From the NCBI GenBank assembly GCA_030424595.1, contig JAUHWG010000001.1, forward strand, positions 434,001-498,000: DNA of 64,000 nt, given 5' to 3'. Below are positions 1 through 8,829 of the stretch, in pieces. This DNA is from Polyangia bacterium. Its GTDB lineage: Bacteria; Myxococcota_A; Polyangia; Nannocystales; Nannocystaceae. Position 1 is the first letter of the stretch. Each line of letters begins with the position of its first letter. The notes below the pieces were generated by a model, which saw nothing but the letters and a program-made list of their open reading frames with translations, was not told the DNA's origin and searched no databases. The position numbers were made by a program, and so were the translations under genes.

Positions 1-153
1 TCCGTCGATCTTGCCGAGGGCCTTAAAGCCGTCCGCCGCGGTCTGGACCTCGTAGCCTTCGTCGCGCAGCATCTCCCCCAACGCAGACCGGGCGGCGGGC
101 TCATCATCAGCGATCAGGACTCGTATCGTCGGCTCACTCGGCTGCGGGACCAT
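1..153 (-). CDS. Response regulator, N-terminal part (runs off the window)
   Basis: The first 51 codons read as a receiver domain: a beta strand RVLIADDE carrying the acidic pair that binds Mg2+, then helix 1 and the strand/turn [13 protein letters not shown]. The phosphorylated Asp and any output domain lie beyond the window edge. The ATG at 153 is preceded by a good ribosome site (GGAGGA about 7 nt upstream). The opening is similar in style to the sigma-54 response regulator at 16774-18204, so an NtrC-type protein is possible, but the output domain cannot be seen. Confidence 0.8.
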   Translation of the reverse strand, partial: MVPQPSEPTIRVLIADDEPAARSALGEMLRDEGYEVQTAADGFKALGKIDG

Positions 154-350
154 GATCCTGCTCCTCCGTTGGATTGACGCCGCGTCAGGAAGCGGCAGGG
201 ATGGTTTGCCACGGCATCGAACCGTCGATTAGCGCAGATTTTGCGCCCATCGCGCATTGGCCGCCGATTTTCCTCCCACCCTCATGAGGGGACCATTCGC
301 GGCCCGAGGGCCAGCCATATTCTCCTCCAGTGGGAAGTGGAAGGTGGTCT

Positions 351-2054
351 ATGGGACGTTCATACTGGCTCTCGGCGCTTTGCGCAATTGCCGCAGCATG
401 CTCTGGTGATGACACCGCGACGGGCACCGCGACGACCGGCGGCTCGACGACGATGACGATGCAAGAGACCGGGACTGGGGGCACCACGGAGGCGCCTATG
501 GTCACCGACAGCGTCGGCTCGATGAGCGCCGGGGAGACCACCGGGAGCATGACGACGACGACGACGACGGGGGCGGACCCGGTCTGCGGCGACGGGACGG
601 TCGATGACGGTGAGGAGTGCGACGACGGCGCGGCGAACGGGCCCAGCGGCGCCTGCAAGGGCGACTGCACGACCAACGTCTGCGGCGACGGAGACCAGGG
701 CCCGAACGAGCAATGCGACGCTGGCCCCGACAACAACGACAACGGGCTGTGCAAGAGCGACTGCACCACCGCGACCTGCGGTGACGGCATCGTCCAGCCC
801 GGCGAGGGCTGCGACGACGGCAACACCGACGACGCCGACGACTGCACAAACCAGTGCAAGCTCGCGAGCTGCGGCGACGGTGAGGTCCAGCCCGGCGAAG
901 AGTGCGACGACGGCAATGCCGACAACACCGACACCTGCACCGACGCCTGTCTCCTCCCCCTGTGCGGCGACGGCTACCTCCAGCCCGACGCAGGGGAGTC
1001 CTGCGACGATGGCAACGCGAACGACGATAACGGCGACTGTACGAGCCAATGCTTGACAGCCGCCTGCGGTGACGCCCTTGTCCACAACGCCGGCTCCGGC
1101 ACCGAAGAGTGTGATGACGGCAACGACATCGACGAGGACACCTGCTCGAACATCTGCGTCAGCGCGACCTGCGACGACGGCGTAAAAAACGCCGCCGAGA
1201 GCGACGTCGACTGCGGCGGCGAGAGCTGCGACGCCTGTGACGCGGGGAAGAGCTGCGAGTCGGACGCGGACTGCGACCCGATCCTCTGCATCGACGGCAC
1301 CTGCACGTGGCCCCTGAGCTGCGCCCAGATCCTCGACAAGACCCCCGACGCGAGCTCCGGGAGCTACACGATCGACCCCGACGGCAACGGCCCCGACATC
1401 CCCTTCGAGGTCACCTGCGACATGGACACCGAGGGCGGCGGCTGGACGCTGATCGCGAACCTCCACAGCAACCGGATCCCGCAGTCGATCAACCGCGACA
1501 AGCGCTTCTTCACCGGCTCCTGGCGTCAGCTCCTCGACGGCAACGAGGTCGTCGCCAACGAAGAGCTCAAGCTCGCCGACGATGTCTTCGGCATGCACGA
1601 CGCGACGACGCTGATCGCCGGCTCCAAGGACCTCCGCTACTCATGCCAGGACGAGACCCGAGACCTGGCGGCTGACGCGATCTGGACGCCGACGATGGCC
1701 GACTGGACCGCCCTCCTCGAGACGATGATCTACAGCTCGGACGCCAAGTCCTTCAAGATCGCGAGCAACGGCGGCCCCTATGCCGACGCTCAGGCCTACC
1801 CGACCGCCGCGAACGAGCACACCTCAGGCTGCTGGCACATCTGCGGCGGCTGTGGTCCTGCCAAGCAGAACCTCTCGTTCCAGCTCGGCGTCTGCCACAC
1901 CCCGCCAGCCCAGGCCGACAGTAACCTGAGCAACATCAACCAGGTCGCGCTCGGCTACCACGACGGCTACCAGGCCCTGCGCCTCGAGTGTACGGCCGAC
2001 ACCCCCAACAATACGCCGATCCTCAACGGCACCTGGCGCGCCTGGGTGCGCTGA
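351..2054 (+). CDS. Cys-rich DUF4215-repeat lipoprotein with fibrinogen-like C-terminal domain
   Basis: A predicted exported lipoprotein of 567 residues. The signal peptide ends at IAAAC (Cys17) and is followed by a Thr/Gly/Met-rich linker to about residue 75. Residues ~78-310 hold about six tandem units of the form CGDG..Q.GE.CDDGN..D.D.C...C, the myxobacterial DUF4215 Cys-rich repeat. After another Cys cluster, residues ~325-567 start with SCAQIL and contain [17 protein letters not shown], the hallmark of fibrinogen-related domains in bacterial surface proteins. The ATG at 351 follows GGAAGG; a GTG at 330 is possible but lacks a better site. It is convergent with the T2SS operon and separated from it by a strong hairpin. 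A surface adhesion or glycan-binding role is inferred from the domain family only. Confidence 0.85.
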   Translation: MGRSYWLSALCAIAAACSGDDTATGTATTGGSTTMTMQETGTGGTTEAPMVTDSVGSMSAGETTGSMTTTTTTGADPVCGDGTVDDGEECDDGAANGPSGACKGDCTTNVCGDGDQGPNEQCDAGPDNNDNGLCKSDCTTATCGDGIVQPGEGCDDGNTDDADDCTNQCKLASCGDGEVQPGEECDDGNADNTDTCTDACLLPLCGDGYLQPDAGESCDDGNANDDNGDCTSQCLTAACGDALVHNAGSGTEECDDGNDIDEDTCSNICVSATCDDGVKNAAESDVDCGGESCDACDAGKSCESDADCDPILCIDGTCTWPLSCAQILDKTPDASSGSYTIDPDGNGPDIPFEVTCDMDTEGGGWTLIANLHSNRIPQSINRDKRFFTGSWRQLLDGNEVVANEELKLADDVFGMHDATTLIAGSKDLRYSCQDETRDLAADAIWTPTMADWTALLETMIYSSDAKSFKIASNGGPYADAQAYPTAANEHTSGCWHICGGCGPAKQNLSFQLGVCHTPPAQADSNLSNINQVALGYHDGYQALRLECTADTPNNTPILNGTWRAWVR

Positions 2055-2095
2055 GGAGCGCCGGCGCGGGTCCTCCCGCGACCGCGACCGAGAGA

Positions 2096-2127
2096 AGAGG
2101 CCGCTGTCCTTTGGGACAGCGGCCTCT
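2096..2127. terminator. Strong hairpin between convergent genes
   Basis: A perfect 14-bp stem (2096-2109 with 2114-2127) with a TTTG loop lies between the fibrinogen-domain lipoprotein and the end of gspN. It has no clear U tract, so it is read as a two-way intrinsic or Rho-assisted terminator. Confidence 0.7.
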
Positions 2128-2181
2128 CGCGTAGACCCCCGCGCTCGACCCGGCGCTCCGGCCAGGTCGAGCTAGCTCCAG

Positions 2182-3618
2182 CTAGGTCGGGGCGTCCTCT
2201 CCGGTCGAGCCGGTCGAGCCGGTCGAGCCTGCGCCGGTGTCTCCACCTTCGCCCTCGCCGCCGCCGGTCGTCTCACCGCCGCCGGTCGTCTCGCCGCCCT
2301 CGGCCGACCCGTCTCCGGCCTCCTCGCCCTCATCCCCGCTATCGCTCGCGTCCTCGCCCTCCGCCTCGTCCTCCTTGTCGGAGGGCTCCGGGCTCGGCGT
2401 CGCGGTGTCGATCTGGGTCGTGTCGAGCACTGCGGCCGGCGGTGCCGTCGGCTCCTCAGTGTTCCGAGCGGTCGCCTCGGCCTCGCCCTCCTGCCGCGGA
2501 TCCGGCTTCGCCACGGGCTTCTTCGCCGGCTTCTTCGCCGGCTTCTTCTTCTTCTTCGACCCGGCGGCGGCCTTCTTCCGCGCCTTCGCCCGCGACTTCT
2601 CCTTGCGCTCACGGATCCGCTCGGCCCGCGACTTGCTCTTGATCCCCATGAACTCAGGCTTCGAGACCGTGCCCCGGAGCTTGAAGCCCATCCAGTCCTG
2701 CTCGGGGGGATCGAGGTAGGTGCTCTCCTTGCGCGTCTGGACCATCAGCTTGAGCGGCTCAGACTGAGACTGCAGCTCCTCGGTCAGGAGGACCTTCAGG
2801 TCGAACTCGAAGGCCGAGCGGGCGAAGGGGTCGCGGAGGTTCATCGACCCCAGCAGCTTGAACTTGAGGTCGTCGCTGGAGGTCTCGATCCCCTCCGTCA
2901 GCGCCTGGCCGTTCTCGACGTTGAGCCGGCCCTTGAGGCTGCCAAAGTCGATCTCCGGGAGGGTGATCCCCTTCGCCATGAGCCCCTTCTTGACCCCGGG
3001 GATGAAGACCAGGGTCTCGCCATCGCCGATCCGACAGCGCGCGCAGGAGATGTCGATCGTCCCGAGCGCCTTGGCGAACTTGTCGCCCTCCATCGTCAGG
3101 TCGACGTGGAGGCCGAAGAGCCCGCGGACCGGCGCGTTGACCGACTGCTGGAGCTTCGGGACGTCGTAGAGCGGGAGGTCTTCGATGTCGACCTTGATCG
3201 CCGACTCCTCGTCATCGCGGACGTACATCGCGGTCAGCGTGCCCTCGTCGACCTTCGCCTCGACCTCGACGTGCAGCGTGCCGAAGAGGAGGCGGAAGAG
3301 CGAGACGTCGACCTCGACCTCCTCGACGAAGAAGTTCCGGGGAACCTGGCCCGAGCGCGAAGGGGCGTAGGTCCAGGTCACGTTGTGCAGCGAGACGTCC
3401 CCAAGCGGCGAGAGCGAGACGTCCTCGACGTCGACGATGTAGCCGCGGCTCTTCGCCTCGTGGGAGATACGCCAGGCGATCGCCCGGGTCGGCAGGCTGA
3501 TCCAGACGAAGGCGACGAAGAGGATGAGGGCGAGGAAGACGTAGCCGACGACGCCTCGGGCCTTGCGAAGGGTCCGCCGGAGGCCGTCGACAGAGGGCGG
3601 CTTGATGGTCCACTTCAT
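2182..3618 (-). CDS. gspN: Type II secretion system protein GspN with long charged tail
   Basis: Last gene of the T2SS operon; 478 residues. One membrane segment (~25-45, VFLALILFVAFVWISLP) is followed by a periplasmic domain of beta-rich GspN/AsmA-like character (VDVEDVSLSPLGDVSLHNV, then the LKGRLNVENGQ and MNLRDP segments) to about residue 315. The last ~160 residues are not typical of the family. A Lys/Arg/Ala stretch (~320-370, with repeated KKPAKKP) is followed by an Asp/Glu/Gly/Ser/Thr stretch ending in short GSTGST repeats. The ATG overlaps the gspM stop by 4 bp (ATGA), so translation is coupled. GspN is an accessory inner-membrane component whose exact role is unsettled. Confidence 0.85.
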   Translation of the reverse strand: MKWTIKPPSVDGLRRTLRKARGVVGYVFLALILFVAFVWISLPTRAIAWRISHEAKSRGYIVDVEDVSLSPLGDVSLHNVTWTYAPSRSGQVPRNFFVEEVEVDVSLFRLLFGTLHVEVEAKVDEGTLTAMYVRDDEESAIKVDIEDLPLYDVPKLQQSVNAPVRGLFGLHVDLTMEGDKFAKALGTIDISCARCRIGDGETLVFIPGVKKGLMAKGITLPEIDFGSLKGRLNVENGQALTEGIETSSDDLKFKLLGSMNLRDPFARSAFEFDLKVLLTEELQSQSEPLKLMVQTRKESTYLDPPEQDWMGFKLRGTVSKPEFMGIKSKSRAERIRERKEKSRAKARKKAAAGSKKKKKPAKKPAKKPVAKPDPRQEGEAEATARNTEEPTAPPAAVLDTTQIDTATPSPEPSDKEDEAEGEDASDSGDEGEEAGDGSAEGGETTGGGETTGGGEGEGGDTGAGSTGSTGSTGEDAPT

Positions 3619-4214
3619 GATTCGTCCTCCTCCTGCTCGTCGCCCTCAGCGTCGCCCGTCTTCACCATCTCCCAGGTCGCGAGATCGATCTCGACGTTGA
3701 GCCGGTCCTCCGACTCGGAGGGCGAGCGCACCTTGATCCGCTCGGTGTAGACGATGTGCCCCGGCTGGTCTTCAACCTTGTGGAGGAAGTGGGTCACCTC
3801 CTCCAGCGTGACGCTGCGAAGCTCAAAGGAGTAGACCCGCTTGACGAGACCATCACCCAGCTCGAGGGGCGGCTTCTCCTCCTCCTGCTGGGTCTTCTTG
3901 TCGCCGAGGGTGGCGGTCGTCGCCTCCTCCAGGAGGATCGCGAACTCGATAGGCTCGCTCGATATCATCGCCTCGCGCTCAGCCTTCTCCTTGAGCTTCT
4001 CCTGGTAGACCGCGCCTCGCGTCTGCATCAGGTTGATGCCGCGGCGGAGCTTGGCGATCCGCTGCTCCGACTCCATAAAAGAGTCGCTGCGGAGAACGAA
4101 GAGCACCCCGATCGACATCACAAAGGCGACGACGACGAGGATCGCCAGGAGGTTGCGCTCGCGCGGGTTGAGCCGCGACCAGAAGCCGGCAAAGGCACCA
4201 ACGGGGGCGGTCAT
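3615..4214 (-). CDS. gspM: Type II secretion system protein GspM
   Basis: A 199-residue inner-membrane platform protein. A short cytoplasmic N-terminus is followed by one membrane helix (~22-42, LLAILVVVAFVMSIGVLFVL), a coiled-coil region (~45-90, SEQRIAKLRRGINLMQTRGAVYQ) and a C-terminal ferredoxin-like region (~115-185, with the segment LEEVTHFLHKVEDQPGHI). This matches GspM, which binds GspL in the periplasm. Both ends overlap neighbours by 4 bp, with the gspL stop and with the gspN start. The C-terminus is acidic. Confidence 0.88.
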   Translation of the reverse strand: MTAPVGAFAGFWSRLNPRERNLLAILVVVAFVMSIGVLFVLRSDSFMESEQRIAKLRRGINLMQTRGAVYQEKLKEKAEREAMISSEPIEFAILLEEATTATLGDKKTQQEEEKPPLELGDGLVKRVYSFELRSVTLEEVTHFLHKVEDQPGHIVYTERIKVRSPSESEDRLNVEIDLATWEMVKTGDAEGDEQEEDES

Positions 4215-6052
4215 GCGTCCTCCTCGAGGGGGCTAAAGAGACAGGTGTGCTCGAGGGACATCTCGAAGGACTTGCGGTCGTTGGAGGTCCTGAGCTTGCC
4301 CTCCTGAACGTTCGACACGCAGCTGATCATCTGGAACCTACGCTTGAGGTACGACTGCGCGGTGAGACGGGTCGCCGACGCGGTCAGATCGATCTTCTGC
4401 GCCCGCACCTCGACCGCGATAAAGACGAGCTGGTCCTCCCAGGTCAGACCTGCGCTCGCCTCCGACGCCGCAGACGCGGACGTGGACGGATCGCTCGTCG
4501 AGCTGCTCGGGGTCGTCAGCGAAGAGCTGCCTGGTGGATCGCTGGAGGAGACCGGCCCCGTCAGCGGGGAGCCGTCCGGGAGCGCGCCGGCGGCGACGGC
4601 CGCCGCAGCCGCCGAAGCCGCGGCCTCATCCTCCTCCGAGCCCGGCAGGAGCGGAGCTGGCTTCGGTCCGCTGGGCGCGGCCGCCTTGAAGAGCGCGTTC
4701 ATCACGTCGAGCGCCGAGCGTGACTGGACGAGGCTCGTCACGTCGCGCACCTCGACCGCGTCCAAGCGGGCGTCGAGCTCCGTCACGTCGAGGAGCTCCT
4801 CACCGAAGACCTTCTCGGTCGCGGCGGCGAGCTCCGTCGCATAGACCTCCTCTTCGATCTCGTAGGCCTGCATCTTGGCGACGGTGTCGAGGGCGCCGAA
4901 GGCGAGGATCGCCAGACCCATCACGGCCAAGGTCGACACCTTCTCGATGAGCCAGCCGCCCTCCCCTGCGCGCGCCCCTGCGTCCTTGTAGAGCTGGATG
5001 AGCGGTCGCCGTGAGGCGGCGATCGCCGCACCGAGCGCGGCCGTCGCCCGGGACCAGTCGCGACCGTCGACCTTCTTCAGGAGCGAGCTCTCACGCGGCA
5101 TCGCGGTCTCGACCGCGATCCCAGTCTGGGCGCTGACGTACTCCTTGAGGCCACGCAGCGCCGAAGCGCCGCCCGAGAGCCGGATCACGGTGACCTCGCA
5201 GCCGAGCTCCGTCCGCAGCCAGAGGCGCGTGTGCTCGACCTCGCGGATGAGCGGCTCCAAGGCCTTGGCGATCACCGCGGAGAGCCGCGCTTGCTCACCG
5301 TCGAGCTCCGCCCCCTCGTGGGGCAGGATCCCTTGGGCGTGCTTGAGCGTCTCCGCCTCGCCCACCTCGATCGAGTAGGCGCGGGCGATCGCCCGCGTGA
5401 CGTGGTAGCCGCCGCGACGCAGCGAGCGGGCCGCGACCGGCCCCTTCGGCCCGAGGGCGACCAGCTCGCTGTTGCGATGACCGACGTCGACGACCAGCGC
5501 GACCGGGACTCTCCCCTCCGCGGCCGCCGGATCGGCGATCGCCGGGGCAGGAGCGTCGAGCACCTGTCCTATCGCCAGCGGCGGAACCGTCACCGCCTTG
5601 ATGTCGATGCCGGCGGCTTCGAGGCCATCGCTGACCTTCTTGACCACCTCGCTCCTGACCGCGGCGACGAGCGCCTGGCCGACGTTCTTCGTCCCGCTGA
5701 CCACCAGATGATCGATGTCGAGCTCCTCGACCGGGACCGGAAACTGCCCCTCGACCTCAAAGCTGATCGCCTGGGCGATCCGACGTGCGTCGCCGAAGGG
5801 GAAGCGGAGCACGCGGTAGGAGCCGACACCTCCGGGGAGCACCACCCCGACCGGATAGTGGCTCCACCCCCGGCGCTTGAGCACCGACACCGCGACCTCG
5901 ATCGCAGCGTCGAGGGAGTCGTCGCCGTCGGGCCCGAGGACCACCGCCTCCTCGTGCATGTCGAGCACTTGGATCGTGCGCAGGCCGGAGCTGACGAGCA
6001 CCGCCTTGACCCCGTGGGTCCCAAGATCCAAGCCGATAAACTTCTGGGCCAT
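4211..6052 (-). CDS. gspL: Type II secretion system protein GspL (PilM-like ATPase fold)
   Basis: 613 residues. The cytoplasmic part (~1-350) has the actin-like/PilM-type fold expected of GspL: FIGLDLGTHGVKAVLV at the N-terminus and VALVVDVGHRNSELVAL at ~190-205. In the family this part recruits the GspE ATPase. One membrane helix follows (~372-392, VSTLAVMGLAILAFGAL), then a periplasmic part. Between ~470 and 545 there is an Ala/Ser/Pro/Thr-rich insertion of low complexity before the conserved C-terminal module (LTWEDQLVFIAVEVRAQKID). The gene starts 6 bp after gspK and overlaps gspM by 4 bp. Confidence 0.9.
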   Translation of the reverse strand: MAQKFIGLDLGTHGVKAVLVSSGLRTIQVLDMHEEAVVLGPDGDDSLDAAIEVAVSVLKRRGWSHYPVGVVLPGGVGSYRVLRFPFGDARRIAQAISFEVEGQFPVPVEELDIDHLVVSGTKNVGQALVAAVRSEVVKKVSDGLEAAGIDIKAVTVPPLAIGQVLDAPAPAIADPAAAEGRVPVALVVDVGHRNSELVALGPKGPVAARSLRRGGYHVTRAIARAYSIEVGEAETLKHAQGILPHEGAELDGEQARLSAVIAKALEPLIREVEHTRLWLRTELGCEVTVIRLSGGASALRGLKEYVSAQTGIAVETAMPRESSLLKKVDGRDWSRATAALGAAIAASRRPLIQLYKDAGARAGEGGWLIEKVSTLAVMGLAILAFGALDTVAKMQAYEIEEEVYATELAAATEKVFGEELLDVTELDARLDAVEVRDVTSLVQSRSALDVMNALFKAAAPSGPKPAPLLPGSEEDEAAASAAAAAVAAGALPDGSPLTGPVSSSDPPGSSSLTTPSSSTSDPSTSASAASEASAGLTWEDQLVFIAVEVRAQKIDLTASATRLTAQSYLKRRFQMISCVSNVQEGKLRTSNDRKSFEMSLEHTCLFSPLEEDA

Positions 6053-6058
6053 CTTCCC

Positions 6059-7417
6059 TCAGTCCTCGCGGTAGTAGAGCCACGCGCCCTTGCCCTTGGT
6101 CTGGGAGCGCGCGTACTGCATGTCGTAGACAGCGTTGAGGCGGCGCTTGACGGCGCCCACCTCGGTGATGACCTCGACCCGATAGATCCGCTCCGGGTCG
6201 ACCCCGGCGACGTCCTTCACGCCGCCCCAGGTGTCTCCGGACTTCTTGTCCTTGCCGCCCTCGACCCGGATCGACATCCCCTCAGGGATCCGCGGCATGT
6301 TCGGGTTGCGCCCGCCGCCGGAGCCCGAGCCCGAGGCGCCGAGCATCGCCAGCGGCGAGATGAACTGGTCGGGCTTCTTGACGAACTCGACGAAGTCCTT
6401 GACGTCCTTGAAGAGCGTCATCTGCCGGTACTCGACCACGTAGCGGGCGAGCGGCATCGTCTTGAGGAGGAAGTTCTCCCCCTCAGTCCGCCACCGGTCT
6501 TCTTCGGCCACCGCGTGTCGCAGGACCAGCGCGAGCTGATCGGCGCTCGCAAAGTTGATGTTCACCTTGCAGTTCGCGGCATCGCCGTAGACGGTCAGGG
6601 TGTCGCCGAAGGCGAGCATCAGATCGTCGTCGACGCCCTCGACCAGGTGCAGCTCCTCGATCGTGTCCAGGCGAGCGTTGCGCGGCTCGTAGGGGTCGTA
6701 GAGCTGGGTGTAGCGGTAGCTCTCGTTCGCCGAGCCGCTGGTGAGCTTGACCATGTCAAAGCGCTTCGTGTCCTCGTCGATGTAGTCGACGATCGCCGCG
6801 AGCACCTGCTCTCGGGTGTAGCGCTGTCCGTCCGACTTCTCCTCCTCAAAGAGGGGGTTGTAGAGCGTCGGCAGGAGCATCGCCTCGAGCGTCTCCGCCA
6901 CTCGAGCCTTGGGGTTGTTCGCGCCGTCCCCCTCCGAGCCCAGGCAGTTGACGTTGACCTTGCCGCTCTCCGCGTCGAGGCGGACCTCAAAGGTCCCGTA
7001 CTCGACCCCGAGATCGCCGAAGATCGAGGTGTCAAACCCGTCGAGGCCCATCAGGCTGGCGAAGGCGCCGAGCTCCTCGGCGCCGTCCTTGGAGCCGAAG
7101 ATCGACATCAGGTAGGGCGCGATCTGGGTGATGTCCATCGCCCCGACCATCTGCCGAAACTGCTTCTGGCTGAAGACCTGGCGCTGGAGCTCGAAGAGGA
7201 GCAGCGAGAGGCGCATCGCCCCCCGCTCTAGGTTGCGGGCGACGACCTCGTCGCGCTGGTTTATCGCCGACTGAAAGTCGACGCGCGAGTTGTAGGAGAA
7301 GCTCGTCGTGAAGGGCAGGAGGACCGCGAGGCAGGCGACGACCATGAGGATCGCAACACCGTGCTGCCCCTTCGCCGCCGCTGCGCCCTCAGGGCGCTCT
7401 GTCTTTGCCTCGGTCAT
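6059..7417 (-). CDS. gspK: Type II secretion minor pseudopilin GspK
   Basis: A 452-residue minor pseudopilin. It has a prepilin-type leader ending in GQHG followed by the hydrophobic helix VAILMVVACLAVLLPFTTSF, then the large globular domain typical of GspK (DRVNVN-like strand seen here as SGKVNVNCLG; helices IVDYIDEDTKRFD and ARLDTIEELHLVEGVDDDLM). GspK caps the pseudopilus tip with GspI and GspJ. The ATG at 7417 is preferred; an in-frame GTG at 7426 would add three residues. It begins 21 bp after gspJ. Confidence 0.9.
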   Translation of the reverse strand: MTEAKTERPEGAAAAKGQHGVAILMVVACLAVLLPFTTSFSYNSRVDFQSAINQRDEVVARNLERGAMRLSLLLFELQRQVFSQKQFRQMVGAMDITQIAPYLMSIFGSKDGAEELGAFASLMGLDGFDTSIFGDLGVEYGTFEVRLDAESGKVNVNCLGSEGDGANNPKARVAETLEAMLLPTLYNPLFEEEKSDGQRYTREQVLAAIVDYIDEDTKRFDMVKLTSGSANESYRYTQLYDPYEPRNARLDTIEELHLVEGVDDDLMLAFGDTLTVYGDAANCKVNINFASADQLALVLRHAVAEEDRWRTEGENFLLKTMPLARYVVEYRQMTLFKDVKDFVEFVKKPDQFISPLAMLGASGSGSGGGRNPNMPRIPEGMSIRVEGGKDKKSGDTWGGVKDVAGVDPERIYRVEVITEVGAVKRRLNAVYDMQYARSQTKGKGAWLYYRED

Positions 7418-7438
7418 GCTCGTCACGTGCTTCAGGTG

Positions 7439-8128
7439 CTACTTCGAGAGATCGATCTTCTCTTGCATGAAGAGCGGGACCTGGGTGGTGTAGGAGACCA
7501 GCTTCCCGGTCTGATCCTTGATCTTCATCGTCATCTTGACCCGCGTCGGCAGCCGGTCCGGGTGGAGGTCCTTTTGCGTCGTCCGCCACTCGTCGACCCA
7601 CTCGATCTTGCGAACGTCCCAGTACTTAAAGTCGATCTCCTTGACGTCCTCGCAGAGCACATACGCGGGGTAGTAGTTCTCGAGGCGCTCGGGGAGATCG
7701 CCGGTGAGCCGCTTCGTCTCGCGGCGGTAGAGATGGGTCCGCGAGGCGTCCTTCGGGTCCTTCGCGAGGAAGTACTGGATCACCGACTGATCGCTCTCGT
7801 TGGCGTCCTTGCGGATCCGCAGGTGGGCGAACGACGAGAAGGTCAGGCTGTCGGCGTCGAAGCCGTCGCGCCCCTCGAAGAGGGTGTAGTGCTTGATCTC
7901 CGAGGCCGGCCGGTTGAACGAGAGGTACGCCATCGACAGCTCTCTGGACATCGTCCCCATGGCGTTGCGGATCATGCCGTAGCGGGTCTGGATCGCCTCG
8001 GTCGCCTTCATTCCGCGGACCGTCCCGCGAAAGCTCGCCCAGACCCCGGCGATCATCATCGTCATGATCGCGACGGCGACCATCACCTCGATCAGGGTCA
8101 TCCCTCGCTGTCTTCGACGGTCCATCAT
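7439..8128 (-). CDS. gspJ: Type II secretion minor pseudopilin GspJ
   Basis: A 229-residue minor pseudopilin with a short basic leader and the cleavage/methylation motif RG|MTLIEVMVAVAI. The first helix is followed by RYGMIRNAMGTMSREL and a C-terminal beta region. The ATG at 8128 (or the adjacent ATG at 8125) overlaps the gspI stop as ATGA. A much longer reading frame runs upstream to 8869, but it overlaps gspI completely and has no leader sequence, so the short start is chosen. It forms the tip complex with GspI and GspK in the known family. Confidence 0.9.
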   Translation of the reverse strand: MMDRRRQRGMTLIEVMVAVAIMTMMIAGVWASFRGTVRGMKATEAIQTRYGMIRNAMGTMSRELSMAYLSFNRPASEIKHYTLFEGRDGFDADSLTFSSFAHLRIRKDANESDQSVIQYFLAKDPKDASRTHLYRRETKRLTGDLPERLENYYPAYVLCEDVKEIDFKYWDVRKIEWVDEWRTTQKDLHPDRLPTRVKMTMKIKDQTGKLVSYTTQVPLFMQEKIDLSK

Positions 8129-8829
8129 TTCCCCCGCATCCCCCCGATCTCGCCCGCAGGCCCCGACGGCGTCGTCGTCGACGGCGCCGAGCCGCCCTTG
8201 CCGCCCTCGCCTCCGCCCTCGCCCTCTTCGCCAGGCACAGCCTCGCCGCCGAGCCCCGGCACGGTCGAGAGCCGCTCTGGATCGGTCCAGAAGGTCGACA
8301 CCTGGACCTCGTGCTTGTTCTTCCCCTCCTGCCAGGTCACCGTGCAGACGACCTTGCGGATCGAGTTCTCGATCGACTTCTTGACCATCGGCCAGACCAG
8401 CCCGAGGGCGGTAAAGGCCTGGTCTCCCGCCGACTTGTAGTAGACGCCCGAGCGACCGTCCGTATCCTGCGCCGCGGCGTCCTTGGCCGCCCGGAGCTTG
8501 GAGTAGTCCGGCAGCTCGATGAAGTCGACGAGGCACTTGTACTTGATGTCTGGCCACCCCTGGTCGGAGAAGTTCCCCTCGTAGTAGCGGTCCTCGCGGA
8601 CCCAGCCGCCGTCCTTCTCCATCAGCCACTCGACCTCGACGAGCTGGTACTCGGCGAGGAAGGCGACCGACGTGATCGCCTGGGCGTAGCGGGTCGCGCG
8701 GATGCTCGCCATCTGCGAGGTGAGCAGCGAGGTCATCGAGATCCCGAGGATCGCGACGGCGATCATCACCTCGAGCAACGTGAAGCCGCCCTGCCCGTAG
8801 GCGCCTGCTGGTCTGCGAGGTGCCGTCAT
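8125..8829 (-). CDS. gspI: Type II secretion minor pseudopilin GspI
   Basis: A 234-residue minor pseudopilin with the leader end GQGG|FTLLEVMIAVAILGIS, followed by SLLTSQMASIRATRYAQAITSVAFLAEYQL and a globular domain containing a TVTWQEGKN strand near the C-terminus. The tail (~200-234) is Gly/Glu/Pro-rich and longer than needed for the fold. Its ATG shares one base with the gspH stop (TGATG), and its stop overlaps the gspJ start. It belongs to the pseudopilus tip complex. Confidence 0.9.
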   Translation of the reverse strand: MTAPRRPAGAYGQGGFTLLEVMIAVAILGISMTSLLTSQMASIRATRYAQAITSVAFLAEYQLVEVEWLMEKDGGWVREDRYYEGNFSDQGWPDIKYKCLVDFIELPDYSKLRAAKDAAAQDTDGRSGVYYKSAGDQAFTALGLVWPMVKKSIENSIRKVVCTVTWQEGKNKHEVQVSTFWTDPERLSTVPGLGGEAVPGEEGEGGGEGGKGGSAPSTTTPSGPAGEIGGMRGK

